A stretch of 64,000 nucleotides of DNA, from assembly GCA_036936605.1 (NCBI GenBank), contig JAUPFV010000005.1, forward strand, positions 158,225,195 through 158,289,194, in the 5' to 3' direction. Below the pieces are notes generated by a model, which was given only the letters and a program-made list of their open reading frames with translations, ran no database searches and was not told the DNA's origin. Of this stretch, positions 1 through 10,009 are shown piece after piece (within the stretch, counting starts at the first letter, position 1; each line of letters begins with the position of its first letter). The stretch is from Limnanthes douglasii subsp. nivea. Its lineage: Eukaryota; Streptophyta; Magnoliopsida; Brassicales; Limnanthaceae. The translations under genes were made by a program, and so were the position numbers.

Positions 1-2122
1 TCTAGACAGGCCAAGAAAGTAGTCACCTAGAGAACCCAGACCGGTGACATCCACTTCATCCATATTGATCTCTCCCCGTTCGATCTCATCAGTGTGGAGT
101 TCCTTTGGGATCCCCTCATTAAGGTTCCCGGGGATCTCTTCAGCCAACGTTGGGTCAATTGGGAAAGTGGGCTCCGGATCCCGGACAGCAAACTCTTCTT
201 CTTGAGAGGTCTTCTTCTTTTTTACCTCTCTGTCAGCACTATCACTTATTTGCTTGCGAGTTCGTTTGGAGGCCCTTAAAGGTTTTGAGGGAGTCTCTCC
301 GTGTTTCTTACTTTCCACTTCTACTACCTGAAGAAGGTTTGCATCAACTTGAGCTGGGACTGGCACCTCTGTGTCAGTTGGAGCCTTTTTCTCCGTATCC
401 GTTGCTGTTTTCCTCCCTTTCTTCTTCTGGCCCTTCATTTTACTTGGGGCTTTGGCCCGGAGAGGGAGGAAAAGGGTCCCATCTAGCTCGTGAGACCTTC
501 TCAGCACTACGTCATCATCCGGAGGGATGGAGAACTCCTCCCATGTTAAATCTCTTCGACCTGTGGTGTTCCACAGGTGAGATCTCGCCAAGTTCCCCGG
601 AGTGAAAGCCTTGTGAAACCGGTTCTTCCAGTTCTCTGCGGCCCACGCATTTATCTTGCCACAGGTAACCTGTCCGGCTTTTAGGTAGTCTCCGAACTCT
701 TTTGGCAGTTCTAACAAAACAAGAGAATAACTAGTTAGTGAAAGCTTAAAAAAGGGAAGATTCGAACAGAAGCTTAAAGGAGAACTTACGATCGCTCCTC
801 CATCTACTTCGAAGAAGGCTGGGATTCTCCCCGACCTTGATTTTGTTACCATTCTCCCATGAGCCACTTACAAACAAAAACTGGCTCCTCCATTTATTCT
901 CCGATTCCAGGAGATCATCAACGGCTTTCAGATTGTTCCCCATATTAAAGTGATAAAAGGGGAACTGGTGATGTTTGCATAGACTTGCCACAGCAGCAAA
1001 CTCTTCCATGGGAAGAGGGATTCCGGACAGCCTGGACGCCATAATGCATGACATCAAGGTGTACCATCCGTTGGGGCTCAGCTGCGATGGACATAGCTTG
1101 ACTAAATGGAAATAGCGCACTATCTCCGGATCCAATGGGAACCTGAGTCCCCAATTGAACAACTCTGTAAAAAAAACAATCTCGTTTCTCTTGCAATCCA
1201 TCGGGGTCTCCGGATCGATGGGAATTCGGATCTTTACGTTTTCAGGGATCCCCCACTTAGTGCGAAGCCGTCCCAAGTCTCTAGTATGAATAAACATGTA
1301 CTTGGTTTTTAACAAAGATAAGAGATACTTAAATTCTACCTTGTGAAAGCAGGGCCCAACTTTCCCTTCAAGGCTCTCCGGCAGATCCGGACGGCTCAGG
1401 TACAAATCCTCTTTGCCTTTCTTGGCAACAACTATTGCAGTTTCAGCCTGTCCGGAAGACTCGGACTCAAACCTGACCTCTTCAGTGGAGTCTTCCATCC
1501 TCTCCTCCATTACTGTTGGGGGAGCTTCTGCAGAAACAGCCCGGGGAGGGATGAAGCTTGGTACAGCTGATCCTCCGGACTGGCGGCTCGTTGTATGTTT
1601 CTGAGTCCTCACCTCAGTTTGAGCTTCTGAGGTCGAAGTTTCCTTAGGAGGTAGTGGACTGCTAGCCTCCGGACCAATCGGCCTCTCCCGGAGGGTTCTA
1701 ACAGTTGTCCCGGACCCTGACTCACTGGTATTTTTTGAGGAGAGTCCCTTAACCAGTCTACTTGGTCTTTTCATGATCAGCTTGTCTGGAGAATGATCGG
1801 AGTCGGACCCCATAGCAATAAAAGTGGTTTTCTTCCTAACACTGGTAACAGCGACCCCCGGTTCGACAGTGGGGATTGACTCTTGGACTGATGAGCCAGA
1901 AACTATTGGGGAGAGTGTTGATTGAAAGAGTTTTCTAGGTTTCGTACCTTTCGAAGACGACGAACCTCTATCAGATTCTTCGATTGAAGGGGCTGGTTTT
2001 TCAACAGGCGACGCTGGAAGCCCTGCTGCAAGTCTCTTCTCTTTTTCAACCCTTTGAGCTTTCTCTAGTTCTGAAAGATTGAGCCAGCCACCCTTGATTA
2101 GAGTTGTTCTTGCTGTGAACAT
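1..2122 (-). CDS. El1 antisense ORF (aORF), two exons, C-terminus beyond window
   Basis: The ATG is at 2122-2120, exon 1 runs 2122-790, an intron 789-711 (GTAAG...TTAG) and exon 2 710 to the left edge. I read about 681 codons without a stop. The start matches the E copy (MFT.R..LIKGGWLNLSELE). The N-terminal third is Ser/Pro-rich. Residues about 310-430 hold the domain (FNWGLRFPLDPEIV, LCPSQLSPN.WYTL, SGIPLPMEEFA) found in plant proteins labelled 'putative gypsy-type transposon' (PF04195, from memory). That label does not prove transposase activity and no catalytic motif is visible. After the intron come LPKEFGDYLKAG and a Lys-rich stretch. The ORF lies antisense between pol and the 3' LTR, as described for Tat/Retand elements. 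It is the only undamaged copy here. Function unknown. Confidence 0.85.
711..789 (-). other. Intron in El1 aORF
   Basis: On the minus strand this 79-bp segment begins GTAAGTTC, ends in a T-rich tract plus TTAG, and is AT-rich. Removing it joins GAT-C to AA-CTG and keeps the frame (S-D-Q-L-P-K). The E copy has an intron at the same codon (48321-48405). The conserved position and the diverged intron sequence between conserved exons are direct support. Splicing itself is inferred. Confidence 0.85.
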
Positions 2123-2218
2123 AAAACAACTAAGGAAAGTTTGAAGTTTTAGAGAGATGAAGTTTTCGAGTGAAATGGCAAAGTAAAAGTGAAAATGAAA
2201 CTGTGAAAGACAAATGGA

Positions 2219-2400
2219 ATTTATAGTAAATGTAAAAAAAAAGAGTTTGATTCCTAGGAGAATCCGAAAGGTTGGGCAATGATTAAAAAACGGCGCTGAC
2301 GTCATCAAAAACATTTAAAGAAGTTACCTGTTCAATAAAGTGGTGCGATTTTTCAGATGAAAAAACGGCTGAAGTGACCAGCCAGGGTGTGACACGTGTC
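2219..2400 (-). promoter_or_regulatory. Putative promoter of El1 aORF: G-box, TGACGTCA site, TATA box
   Basis: Upstream of the aORF ATG (2122), on the minus strand, are a palindromic G-box GACACGTGTC at 2391-2400, a palindromic TGACGTCA (bZIP/CRE type) at 2297-2304, and ACTATAAATT at 2219-2228, about 97 bp before the ATG. The E copy has the same order at matching distances (46677, 46775, 46851). The intervening sequence, for example TTCTCCTAGG, is also conserved. This points to a dedicated promoter for the antisense gene, perhaps ABA-, light- or stress-responsive by G-box/bZIP logic. Activity is inferred. Confidence 0.7.
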
Positions 2401-2558
2401 CCACTACCTCTGACAAAGAACCGTTTGGAATTCATAACAGTTGGGCTGTCCGGGCCCTATCTCAATTCTCTTCGAATTGGAAAACCACTTCCTCAATCGG
2501 ACTGTTTTTCAGTTCTTTAAACAAGGACACTTGTTCAAATACCTAAAAAAGGGGCTCC

Positions 2559-3063
2559 TGATGAGTCCGAATTCGAAGAGCTCCCCGGAAGGGTAGTCCA
2601 AAGTAAAGTCACCCCGTAAATTCGGACAGACTCCATGACTTCAGTTCGAACAACACTGGTTGAACCGGACAAATGACTTTGAACACTGCAAACATAAGGC
2701 AGTTCGAACTATGACTAAAGTACTAAAAAACCTAATCACTATCTGACTAAGCTACCTGTACACCTGCTTAAAACTCATGGGTCTTTAAACATGACCCAGG
2801 TCCATTAAACTTGACCCGAAAGCCCATAAGGGCCCAAATTTCACACTATAAATGCCCAACCACCAGCATTAACTAAGGGAAAGAAAAATTAACTGCTGCC
2901 AGGCTGCTTAATTCTCTCTCCACTCTTGAAACACTTTGAAACACCCTGAAATATCTTAAAACACCCTTAAGCACCACCACACCACCGTGAAAACACCTTT
3001 ACACCGCCTTAAAACACCACTCAAAATTACTAGCCTACCCTCAGGCTACTTTTATCCACACCA
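2559..3063 (+). repeat. El1 3' LTR
   Basis: It begins TGATGAGTCCGA, the conserved LTR start of this family, and ends ...ACACCA, about 505 bp. A TATA-like CTATAAATG lies at 2846-2854, in the same context (followed by CCCAACCA) as the TATA box of the other LTRs. A purine-rich stretch (AAAAAAGGGG) at 2545-2554 just before it is the likely polypurine tract. The segment just upstream is the aORF promoter region, so this is the 3' LTR of the element whose gag-pol lies left of the window. The right flank ATTTA would be the target duplication, whose partner is outside. Confidence 0.85.
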
Positions 3064-3373
3064 ATTTATACATAGTTTTTATTCCCAATAAGATTCTTCA
3101 GTTTCCAAGAGGAGAAGATGGATAGCTTGGGCTTTAGAAAGATTGGCTTAATCTTATAGATTTTTGGTTTTCCTAAAATTTGGTTTCCAACTACTTAACT
3201 TCCTCTTCGATTTGAGCTATAACATTGAAAGTTTTGCCAAATACCTCTTAATTTTATGTTTTTAGTTAAAATTTCAATATTTTAGCATATGCCAAAAGAC
3301 ATGAATGAGAGGTCCATGCAAAGGCTCATTCCAGTTTTGGTCTATCAATTTTAAGAATTCAGGATGTATGAAC
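3064..3373. other. Unassigned spacer between El1 and El2
   Basis: About 310 bp of AT-rich DNA between the end of one LTR and the start of the next. I see no ORF or recognisable repeat. It may be old host sequence or the remnant of the element into which El1 and El2 inserted. Confidence 0.4.
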
Positions 3374-3764
3374 TGATGAGTTCAGATTTTTTGATTACTA
3401 TACTTTGGGTAAATCCACTTATTCGAACAGGGACAATTCGGACCATATCACACCACTAAATATCCGAACATGACAAATATATTAACTTTTGACTAAGCTG
3501 GTTGCTAATCAACTTAAAACTATATAACTAATGGGTCTTTAAATTCAACCCGGTTTCATGACCCGACCCAATAAGCCCATGGGTCAGTAATTAAGGTATA
3601 AATAGCCCAACCACTCTCATTAATGAGGATGATCAGAATTTAATACTAGTAGGCAACTTAATTATCTATATACTCCACATATTAAACACAAAACATCACA
3701 AAATTATCAAAACACTATCTAGACATTTTACCAGTCTACCCTCAACAAAAAGTAAACCAAACCA
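3374..3764 (+). repeat. El2 5' LTR with TATA box and adjacent PBS
   Basis: The LTR starts TGATGAG and ends AACCA, 391 bp. TATAAATA lies at 3597-3604. After a 3-bp spacer the primer-binding site begins at 3768 with TGGGGACCACAGTGGGAG. This differs by single bases from the El8 PBS (TGGCGACCACAGTGGGA). A PBS opening with TGGCGAC resembles the tRNA-Arg-type PBS of Ogre/Tat elements, but I could not check the tRNA. The left flank TGAAC has no partner because the 3' end is missing. Confidence 0.85.
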
Positions 3765-3835
3765 AATTGGGGACCACAGTGGGAGGCGACGATGCCTGAA
3801 TTTTACATTCAAAACCAGTAAGAAAAAAAGTTCAG

Positions 3836-6025
3836 ATGGATCCGAATGGGTAAAATACTCCACCTCCTAAGGTGGAAGGTGCAAAGGAAAATAAAGAATA
3901 CACCATCGAGGAGCGAGACCAGCTGAGAGCTGAAATAGAGGCGCTAATAGCCATAAAACAAGAAAAGAAAGGTATTAAGGAGAAATATGGAGCGTCAATA
4001 CTTCATCATACTGACAATCCTGGGGAGAATGAGTCATCCCTAAAGACTCACCTCAGTTCAAAGAAAATACACCGGTCTAAGCCTGTTGAAATTTTTGGAT
4101 CTGAATCCTCCAGTAGCTCTTCAAATGAGGTAGAGTTTGAAGAATCATTGTCCTCAAACAGTGATGAGGGGAGATCCAAAACAAAGATGAGGTTAACCAA
4201 AAAGCACTCAAGAAAGAGGGACAAACATGGTTTGCCTTTCAGTCCGAACCAGGTATGTTTGCAACTCCTAATGAATATACTGTTTTTTGTCGCAATAAAA
4301 ACTGGAGGTAGTCACCTTTGTCTGCAAAAATACTGTTCGTACATCTTCCTAAAAGCTTTGATAGCTCTAAGATGGAGAAATACGATGGAAGTCGGGATTC
4401 AGACAACCATTTGGAGAAATTCAAGAACTTCATGATGAATTTAGACGACGATGATAAGCTCTTGTGCAGAGATTTCTCCCAAACTTTTATGAGAAGTGCT
4501 CTTAAATGTTATATTAGCTTAACTCAGGGATGTATTAGAAACTTTGATACATTTTGGGTTGCCTTCCGGAAGCAATTTGTTGGGAGTATGGAAATGAAGG
4601 GTAATGAGGATACCATTATCCATTGTGCGTAGGAACCAAATGAGTCTTTGAAAATGGCAATTGCTTCTCTTAGACAAGGATTAAATTCTGGGAACTTAGC
4701 TGATTCTGTGACCCGGAAGAATGTTATTATCTAGGGTGGTTTATTAAACCTAGTGGGAAAACAAATTAATATAGAAGAAACAAAGAAAAAAAAGGTGCAC
4801 TGTCAGGTGAGGTCCACCACCACAACAGCTCATCCGGCCACTAACCAATCTGGTTACAAGGTGAAGAGACCAGACAAGGGTCTAACCGGTCCAAGCAAAC
4901 TCAATCCCACCAGAACCAGACCCATAGTCAACAAACCAAAGGTAAGAGGGGTCCTTGGATCCAGCCTGAATGGTTCGCTGAATTGAGGGAAAATGTAGCT
5001 ACAATCTGTGATAAAACCGAGGATGAAGTACACTTTTGAAAGCCGGCGGCATTGCAGTCCCCCATAGAAAATCGGAACATTTGTTTTGCCAATATCACAA
5101 CGATATAGGCCATCATTCTCAGGCCTGTATAACATTGAAACAAGAAGTCCAAAACCTTATTGAGAAGGGCAAGCTGGGGGCATACGTTAAAAGAGGATGT
5201 GTAAATTTGAACAATCTTCGAACATTTGCCCAAGAGGGTGCAATGGTGATCCTTAAAAGATTCAATGTAGACTCTGAGTATCTGGATCTAGATCCAACTC
5301 GAAATAAGGTGGGGGTGATGACAGAAAAAACTAAGACAGTTTCCAGACTAATCAACTTCTTCGAATCATTAACTATTTTTGGAGGAGATATTGTAACTGC
5401 AGCTACCCCTTCATCAAGGAAGAGGCATGTCCATAATTTGGCTACCCAGTTAGAAGGTGGAATGTCTTCCCATTAATGCTGGTCGCCATTCCCATTAATG
5501 CCGGTCGCCATTCCCATTCATAGTTTTTAATGAAGATGACTTGAGGGATATTACAGGACCTCATAAGGATGCGGTGGTTATAGGAGCTTCTATAAGGGGA
5601 AATGATATATGCCGAATTTTGATTGATACGGGCAGTTCGACAAACATCCTATTTTTGAGCTCCTACAAACAAATGAGGAATATGGATGTTATTGAATGTT
5701 CAAAAGAACCATTGTAGGCTTCACAGGGAGTTCTGCGGATGCGATTGGGGAGTTTGAAGAAGAAGTGTTGTTGGCCAATGAGCCCTTTAAAAAGATGGTA
5801 AGAGTACTATTTGTTGTGGTAGATTTCCCCACATCATACAACGTAATTTTTGGGAGGTCTTAGCTTTCCAGAATGCATGTTGTGGCCTCTACAGTCCATC
5901 AATGTTTAAAGTATGCGGTTCATGGACAAGTATGCATTGTCCGAAATAGTCAGAAGATAGCCATAGAGTGCTATGCAAAAACTCTTGCTCCAAAAGCATT
6001 GGGGGCAGTCTGGATTAATAAAGAT
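3836..6025 (+). pseudogene. El2 gag-protease, decayed
   Basis: Gag opens at ATG 3836 and meets a TAA at codon 6, then reads on with EYTIEERDQLRAEIEAL. A Ser-rich acidic stretch follows, then the capsid-like gag core (CRDFSQTFM.SALK.Y, IRNFDTFWVAFRKQFVGS) at about 4318-4632, after a frameshift. About 66 bp are deleted after 4650 relative to El3. The zinc-knuckle-like motif CQYHNDIGHHSQAC (CX2HX4HX4C) lies near 5095. A 24-bp tandem duplication sits at about 5470-5515. The protease core DTGSSTNILF follows near 5625. The segment ends at the conserved in-frame TAG (6026-6028). Gag would assemble particles and the protease would process the polyprotein; this copy cannot make either intact. Confidence 0.85.
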
Positions 6026-6028
6026 TAG
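6026..6028 (+). promoter_or_regulatory. Conserved in-frame stop at protease/RT boundary, El2
   Basis: The sequence reads GAT-TAG-CAC-TTA-CTG-GAG between INKD and LLELSTEEGEIDDP. The same stop is found at this position in E, El3, El4, El5 (as TAA) and El8. The following codon is CAC here rather than CAG, probably a point mutation in this dead copy. Candidate readthrough site. Confidence 0.6.
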
Positions 6029-9000
6029 CACTTACTGGAGCTTTCCACTGAGGAGGGTGAGATTGATGATCCCAGAGAGGCTCCCAATGTCATAATACTT
6101 GTTAAGGAAGTTGAAACTCATTCCTTTAAAGAGGGCAAGAATGTTAAGATTAGTTCCAAGTTGGCACTAGAATTAAATATAAATTGTTGTCTTTTTTTAT
6201 GTATAATCAACATGTGTTTGCATGGTGCAATAATAATGTAACCGTAGTACCAGCAGATATTATTTCACATAAGTTGTCTGTCCGATGTGATGTTGCACCT
6301 GTTGTACAAAAAAGAGAGCTTTTTTCCAAGGAAAAAATTGATGTGATTGTTCAAGAAGTTGATCAGCTTACCAAGATGGGACATATTAAAAAGTGTCAAT
6401 ATCCTCTATGGACTGCCAATCCGGTGTTACTCAAGAAAAAGAACGACAAATGATGCATGTGCATTGATTACACTGACCTCAATAGGGCTTGCCCTAAGGA
6501 TCTCTATCATGTTCAGCGAATAGATCAGTTGGTGGATTCTCAATCTGGAAATAAATTGTTGTCCTTCATGGATGTCTTTTTAGGGTATAATCATATACAA
6601 GTAGATCCGAATGATCAAGATCACATTACTTTTATCACAGATAGAAGTCTCCAATATTATAAAATGATGCCCTTCGGACTGAAAAATGTTGGGGCTATTT
6701 ATTAGAGGCTGGTGAACAAAACATTTGCTAATCAGATCGGCAGAAACATGGAAGTATACATAGATGATATGATGGTTAAAAGCTTTGAAGAGGATTTACA
6801 CATAACTAATCTTCGAGAGATTTTTTCCAACTTAGAGACCGTGATTTAAAGTTAAATCTATAGAAATGTGTGTTTGGGGTCCGATCTGGGAAATTTTCGG
6901 GCTACATAATAAGTGAGAAATGAATCCAGCCTGATCCGGACCAGCTTAATGCCGTACTAGAAATGCATCCTCCTCGAAATGTTAAGGAAGTTCTAAGGCT
7001 CACCTGCATGTTGGCTGCTTTGAATAGATTTATTTCAAGGTCTTCGAACAAGTGCGCTCATTTTTTCCAAATACTAAGAAATGCTAAAGACTTCAATTGG
7101 TCCCCACAGTGTGACCAAGCCTTTATTGAAATAAAGAAACACTTATCTTCACCCAAAACTCTTTTTAAACCTGTTTGGGGAGAAAAGCTTTATGTATACC
7201 TGACTGTATCAGAATGTGCTCTAAGTGCTGTCCTAGTAATGGAAGTGGACAATTACCCTCGTCCAGTGTACTACATCAATAAGACTTTATTGGATGCTGG
7301 AAGAAGATATTTGAGGTTGGAGAAGTTAGCATTAGCTTTGGTAATTGCAGCAAGAAAGATGAGGCCATATTTTCAAGCTCATTCTATTATTTTCCGAACG
7401 TATTTCCCGTTGAAAAGTTTTCTCCAAAAGGCTGATGTATTAAGTAGAATGACTAGGTGGTCAGTGGAATTGGGTGACTACGGCATTAATTTTTCCCCTC
7501 AAACAGCAATTAAAGCTCAGCCGGTGGCTGACTTCTTGGTAGAGTTTCATGCTGATAGATACTTTGGACAAGATTCAGAAAGAAATTTTAAAAAGGAATG
7601 GGGGTCCAAACTGATGGTGGATCAAGCACTATGCGCTGTGGAGCTGGAATTTGCTTAACCTCCCCATACGGTGATAACATGTATCAATCCACATGCTTTG
7701 GATTTAGGGCTTCTAACAATGAGTCTGAATACAAGGTAGTTATAGCCGATCTTAAATTACCTATCAGAGTCCGGTTAATGGGTGACTCTTAATTTCTTAT
7801 CCACCATGCTCAAGGACAGTCTGAGGCCAAGAAGGAACAGTTAGTTAAGTACTTGCTCATCTTAAAAGAAGTGGCATCCAATTTTAAAAGTATTTGCTAT
7901 GAACATATTCCTATATCGGAAACATATTGGCAGACTCTCTAACAACAGCAACTATAGCCTATTCTGAATCCTACCCTTGGATTCTTGTACATGAATTTCC
8001 ATCCATACAGTTAGATCAAATAAAGAAGATGAAGAAAATATGAGCATACTTGTGATCCAACCTAAAGACTGGAGATATACACTCCTTCAATACATCTCCG
8101 ATGGGATATTGCCTTCGGATAAAGTTGTGGCAAAAAATATTAAATACAAGGCTCGTAGTTTTTTGATAATAAGAGAAGTTCATTACAGAAAATATTTCAG
8201 TAGGCCTCTGCTATGCAGTTTGGGGCTTGAGGAATCCCAAGTTCTCTTATCTGAATTACACGATGAGGAAGGCTCAACACATTGTGGATACAAGGCACTA
8301 ACCCGAACAGTCTTGTTAGCAGGATATTATCGGCCAACCATAATGGCAGATGCTAAAGAAATGGTGAAGAAATGTGATCCATGTAAAAGGTATGTGAATG
8401 AAATTCATGTGCCAGCAGTACCTATGTTGTCTATTCCTGAGCCAATACCTTTTACTAGATGGGGGATGGATTTAGTTGGACCTCTTCCCATGGCATTCGG
8501 GAGATGCAGAAGTATCATAGTCGTCATTGACTATTTCTTTAAGTGGATAGAGACATCTCATTTGGCTGGAAGCACATCGAAAGCTATTATTAAGTTCATC
8601 ATATCCAATATATGTTGTAGGTTTGGAGTTACCCAAAAGATCACTACAGACAATGGGCCACAATTTGATAACAAAGACATGGAAGCCTTCTGTACCTCTG
8701 GAGGCATTCAACATTGTTTTTCCTCTCCCTTCCACCCTCAAGAAAATGGTCACGTTGAGGTTGCAAATAGAACCATCTTGTCCGGATTAAAGAAGAATAT
8801 GGAGAGAGCTGCAGGAAGATGGCCAAGTTATTTACAAGAAATATCGTGGGCCTACCGAACTACTCATCGGGATGCCACACAAGAATATCCTTTTGCTTTG
8901 GTATGTGGGATGAATGCAATTACTCCCATAGAGGCTATTTTACCCTCACACTGGGTCCAAAACTATTCTGAACAGGCTAATGATATAGCAGTTAAGAATC

Positions 9001-9305
9001 AGTTGGACTTAATAGAGGAAAAATGGGTTAAAGCACATTTGGGAATAACACACTACCAAGGCTTGATGAGGAGCAGATTTGCTTCCAACGTCAAAAGAAG
9101 AGATTTTTAAACAGTGGATAAGGTCTTAAGAAAAGTCTTTTTGCATACCAATGAGAAGCAGTTCGGTAAATTGGCTTCGAACTGGGAAGGCCCTTTTGTG
9201 GTTTGTGAAAAGGTCAAACCGGGGACATATAGGCTTCAAGACAACAAAGGAATAGCTTAAAAGCATCCATGGAATGTTGAGTATCTCAGGTTATATCTAG
9301 AATAA
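6029..9305 (+). pseudogene. El2 RT-RNase H-aRNH-integrase, decayed
   Basis: The order is the RT N-terminus (QYPLWTANPVLLKKKN, CIDYTDLNRACPKD), the YIDDMMVKS catalytic motif near 6755, RNase H (PVYYINKTLLDAGRRYL) near 7270, aRNH with SNNESEYK near 7720, the HHCC zinc finger (ELHDEEGSTHCGY, CDPCKRY) at about 8255-8390, and the DDE core (DLVGPLPMA, TTDNGPQFD, HPQENGHVEVAN) at about 8470-8770. The C-terminal tail ends in VEYLRLYLE-stop at 9303-9305. Shared with El3 are a TGA at 6451-6453 before CMCIDY, a TAG at 6703-6705 and a frameshift near 6845. The integrase stretch 8040-9110 is the longest open part. Nonfunctional. Confidence 0.88.
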
Positions 9306-9348
9306 AGTTTTTATGTAAATATTTAATTGTTAAATACCAATGTATATA

Positions 9349-9408
9349 TTAGGGGGCATACTCTTTCCTACCCTGGTGGCGCAGGGAGGTTTTCATGAGG
9401 TGTCCGAT
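9349..9408 (+). other. Conserved post-pol block, El2
   Basis: Just after the pol stop the sequence runs TTAGGGGGCATACTC, then TTTCCTACCCTGGTGGC and AGGGAGGTTTT. The same block occurs at the same place in El4, E and El8 although it codes for nothing. Its G-rich runs could serve as an internal polypurine tract. CCTACCC/GGGAGG could form a stem. Role unproven. Confidence 0.55.
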
Positions 9409-9655
9409 TTTTTTCAATAATACATGATGCTTTCTTTAAAAGTCTGGTGTGATTTTACTTCAATTCAATTCAAATATAAATTACTTATTCAGCACCTTGA
9501 CTCTCAATTTTTTTTTGAAGTATCGGATATGCTTAATGTTTGGTCATAACTATTGAGCACATGTGATCAGAGATATTAAGTACTCCCGATTCAACAATTT
9601 TGAAATTATAGGGGATACTTAAACATTAGCCATGGAAGATTTAAAACAAAGTATT

Positions 9656-9990
9656 AAAAAGAAGGGTCCCGCCAAATGTTGATTGAGATAACTTCGCGTG
9701 CTTTTTTTTTGACATGATCTAGCCTAGGGGCGACGTGACGCATCCCTAGACACTCATTAGTCATATCTTGGACAATTTACCCATAAGCAAACAACCGCTC
9801 AGTTCCACGGGCTTCAGCACCTTTAGGCCTACTCTTCTTCAATAAATACTTTTTATTAACCACATATCTTCTCAACACCTTTTCAAGATAGATAGTTCCG
9901 GAAATATTATTCTGGAGAGAGAAAATAGTTTATGCCAAGGAGTTTCGTATACTAGAGTGGTTAACTATTAACTTAAAATTTGAATAGAGA
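9656..9990. other. Unexplained junction between El2 and the El4 aORF
   Basis: About 335 bp that I can match neither to the post-pol region of the family nor to the aORF N-terminus or its promoter. No LTR is visible. It contains GGCGACGTGACGCATCCC near 9730 and an unremarkable AT-rich stretch. It probably hides one or more deletion breakpoints. Confidence 0.4.
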
Positions 9991-10009
9991 AGAACTGTTG
10001 GTTTATATG

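Larger units (their letters stand above)
3374..9655 (+). mobile_element. El2: Tat-lineage Ty3/gypsy element, 3' truncated
   Basis: It consists of a 5' LTR, PBS, a decayed gag-pol and the conserved post-pol block. Similarity to the El8 post-pol region can be followed to about 9655 (TTAAACATTAGCC in El2, TTAAACACTAGCC in El8). No 3' LTR or aORF of its own follows. The next recognisable sequence belongs to the El4 aORF, so the 3' end has been lost. El2 shares several nonsense mutations with El3. Confidence 0.85.

Noticed and set aside
746..2314. Longer start of the El1 aORF at 2314
   Set aside because: The extra 64 residues are Phe-rich, cover the putative TATA box and have no counterpart at the start of E; the ATG at 2122 is conserved.
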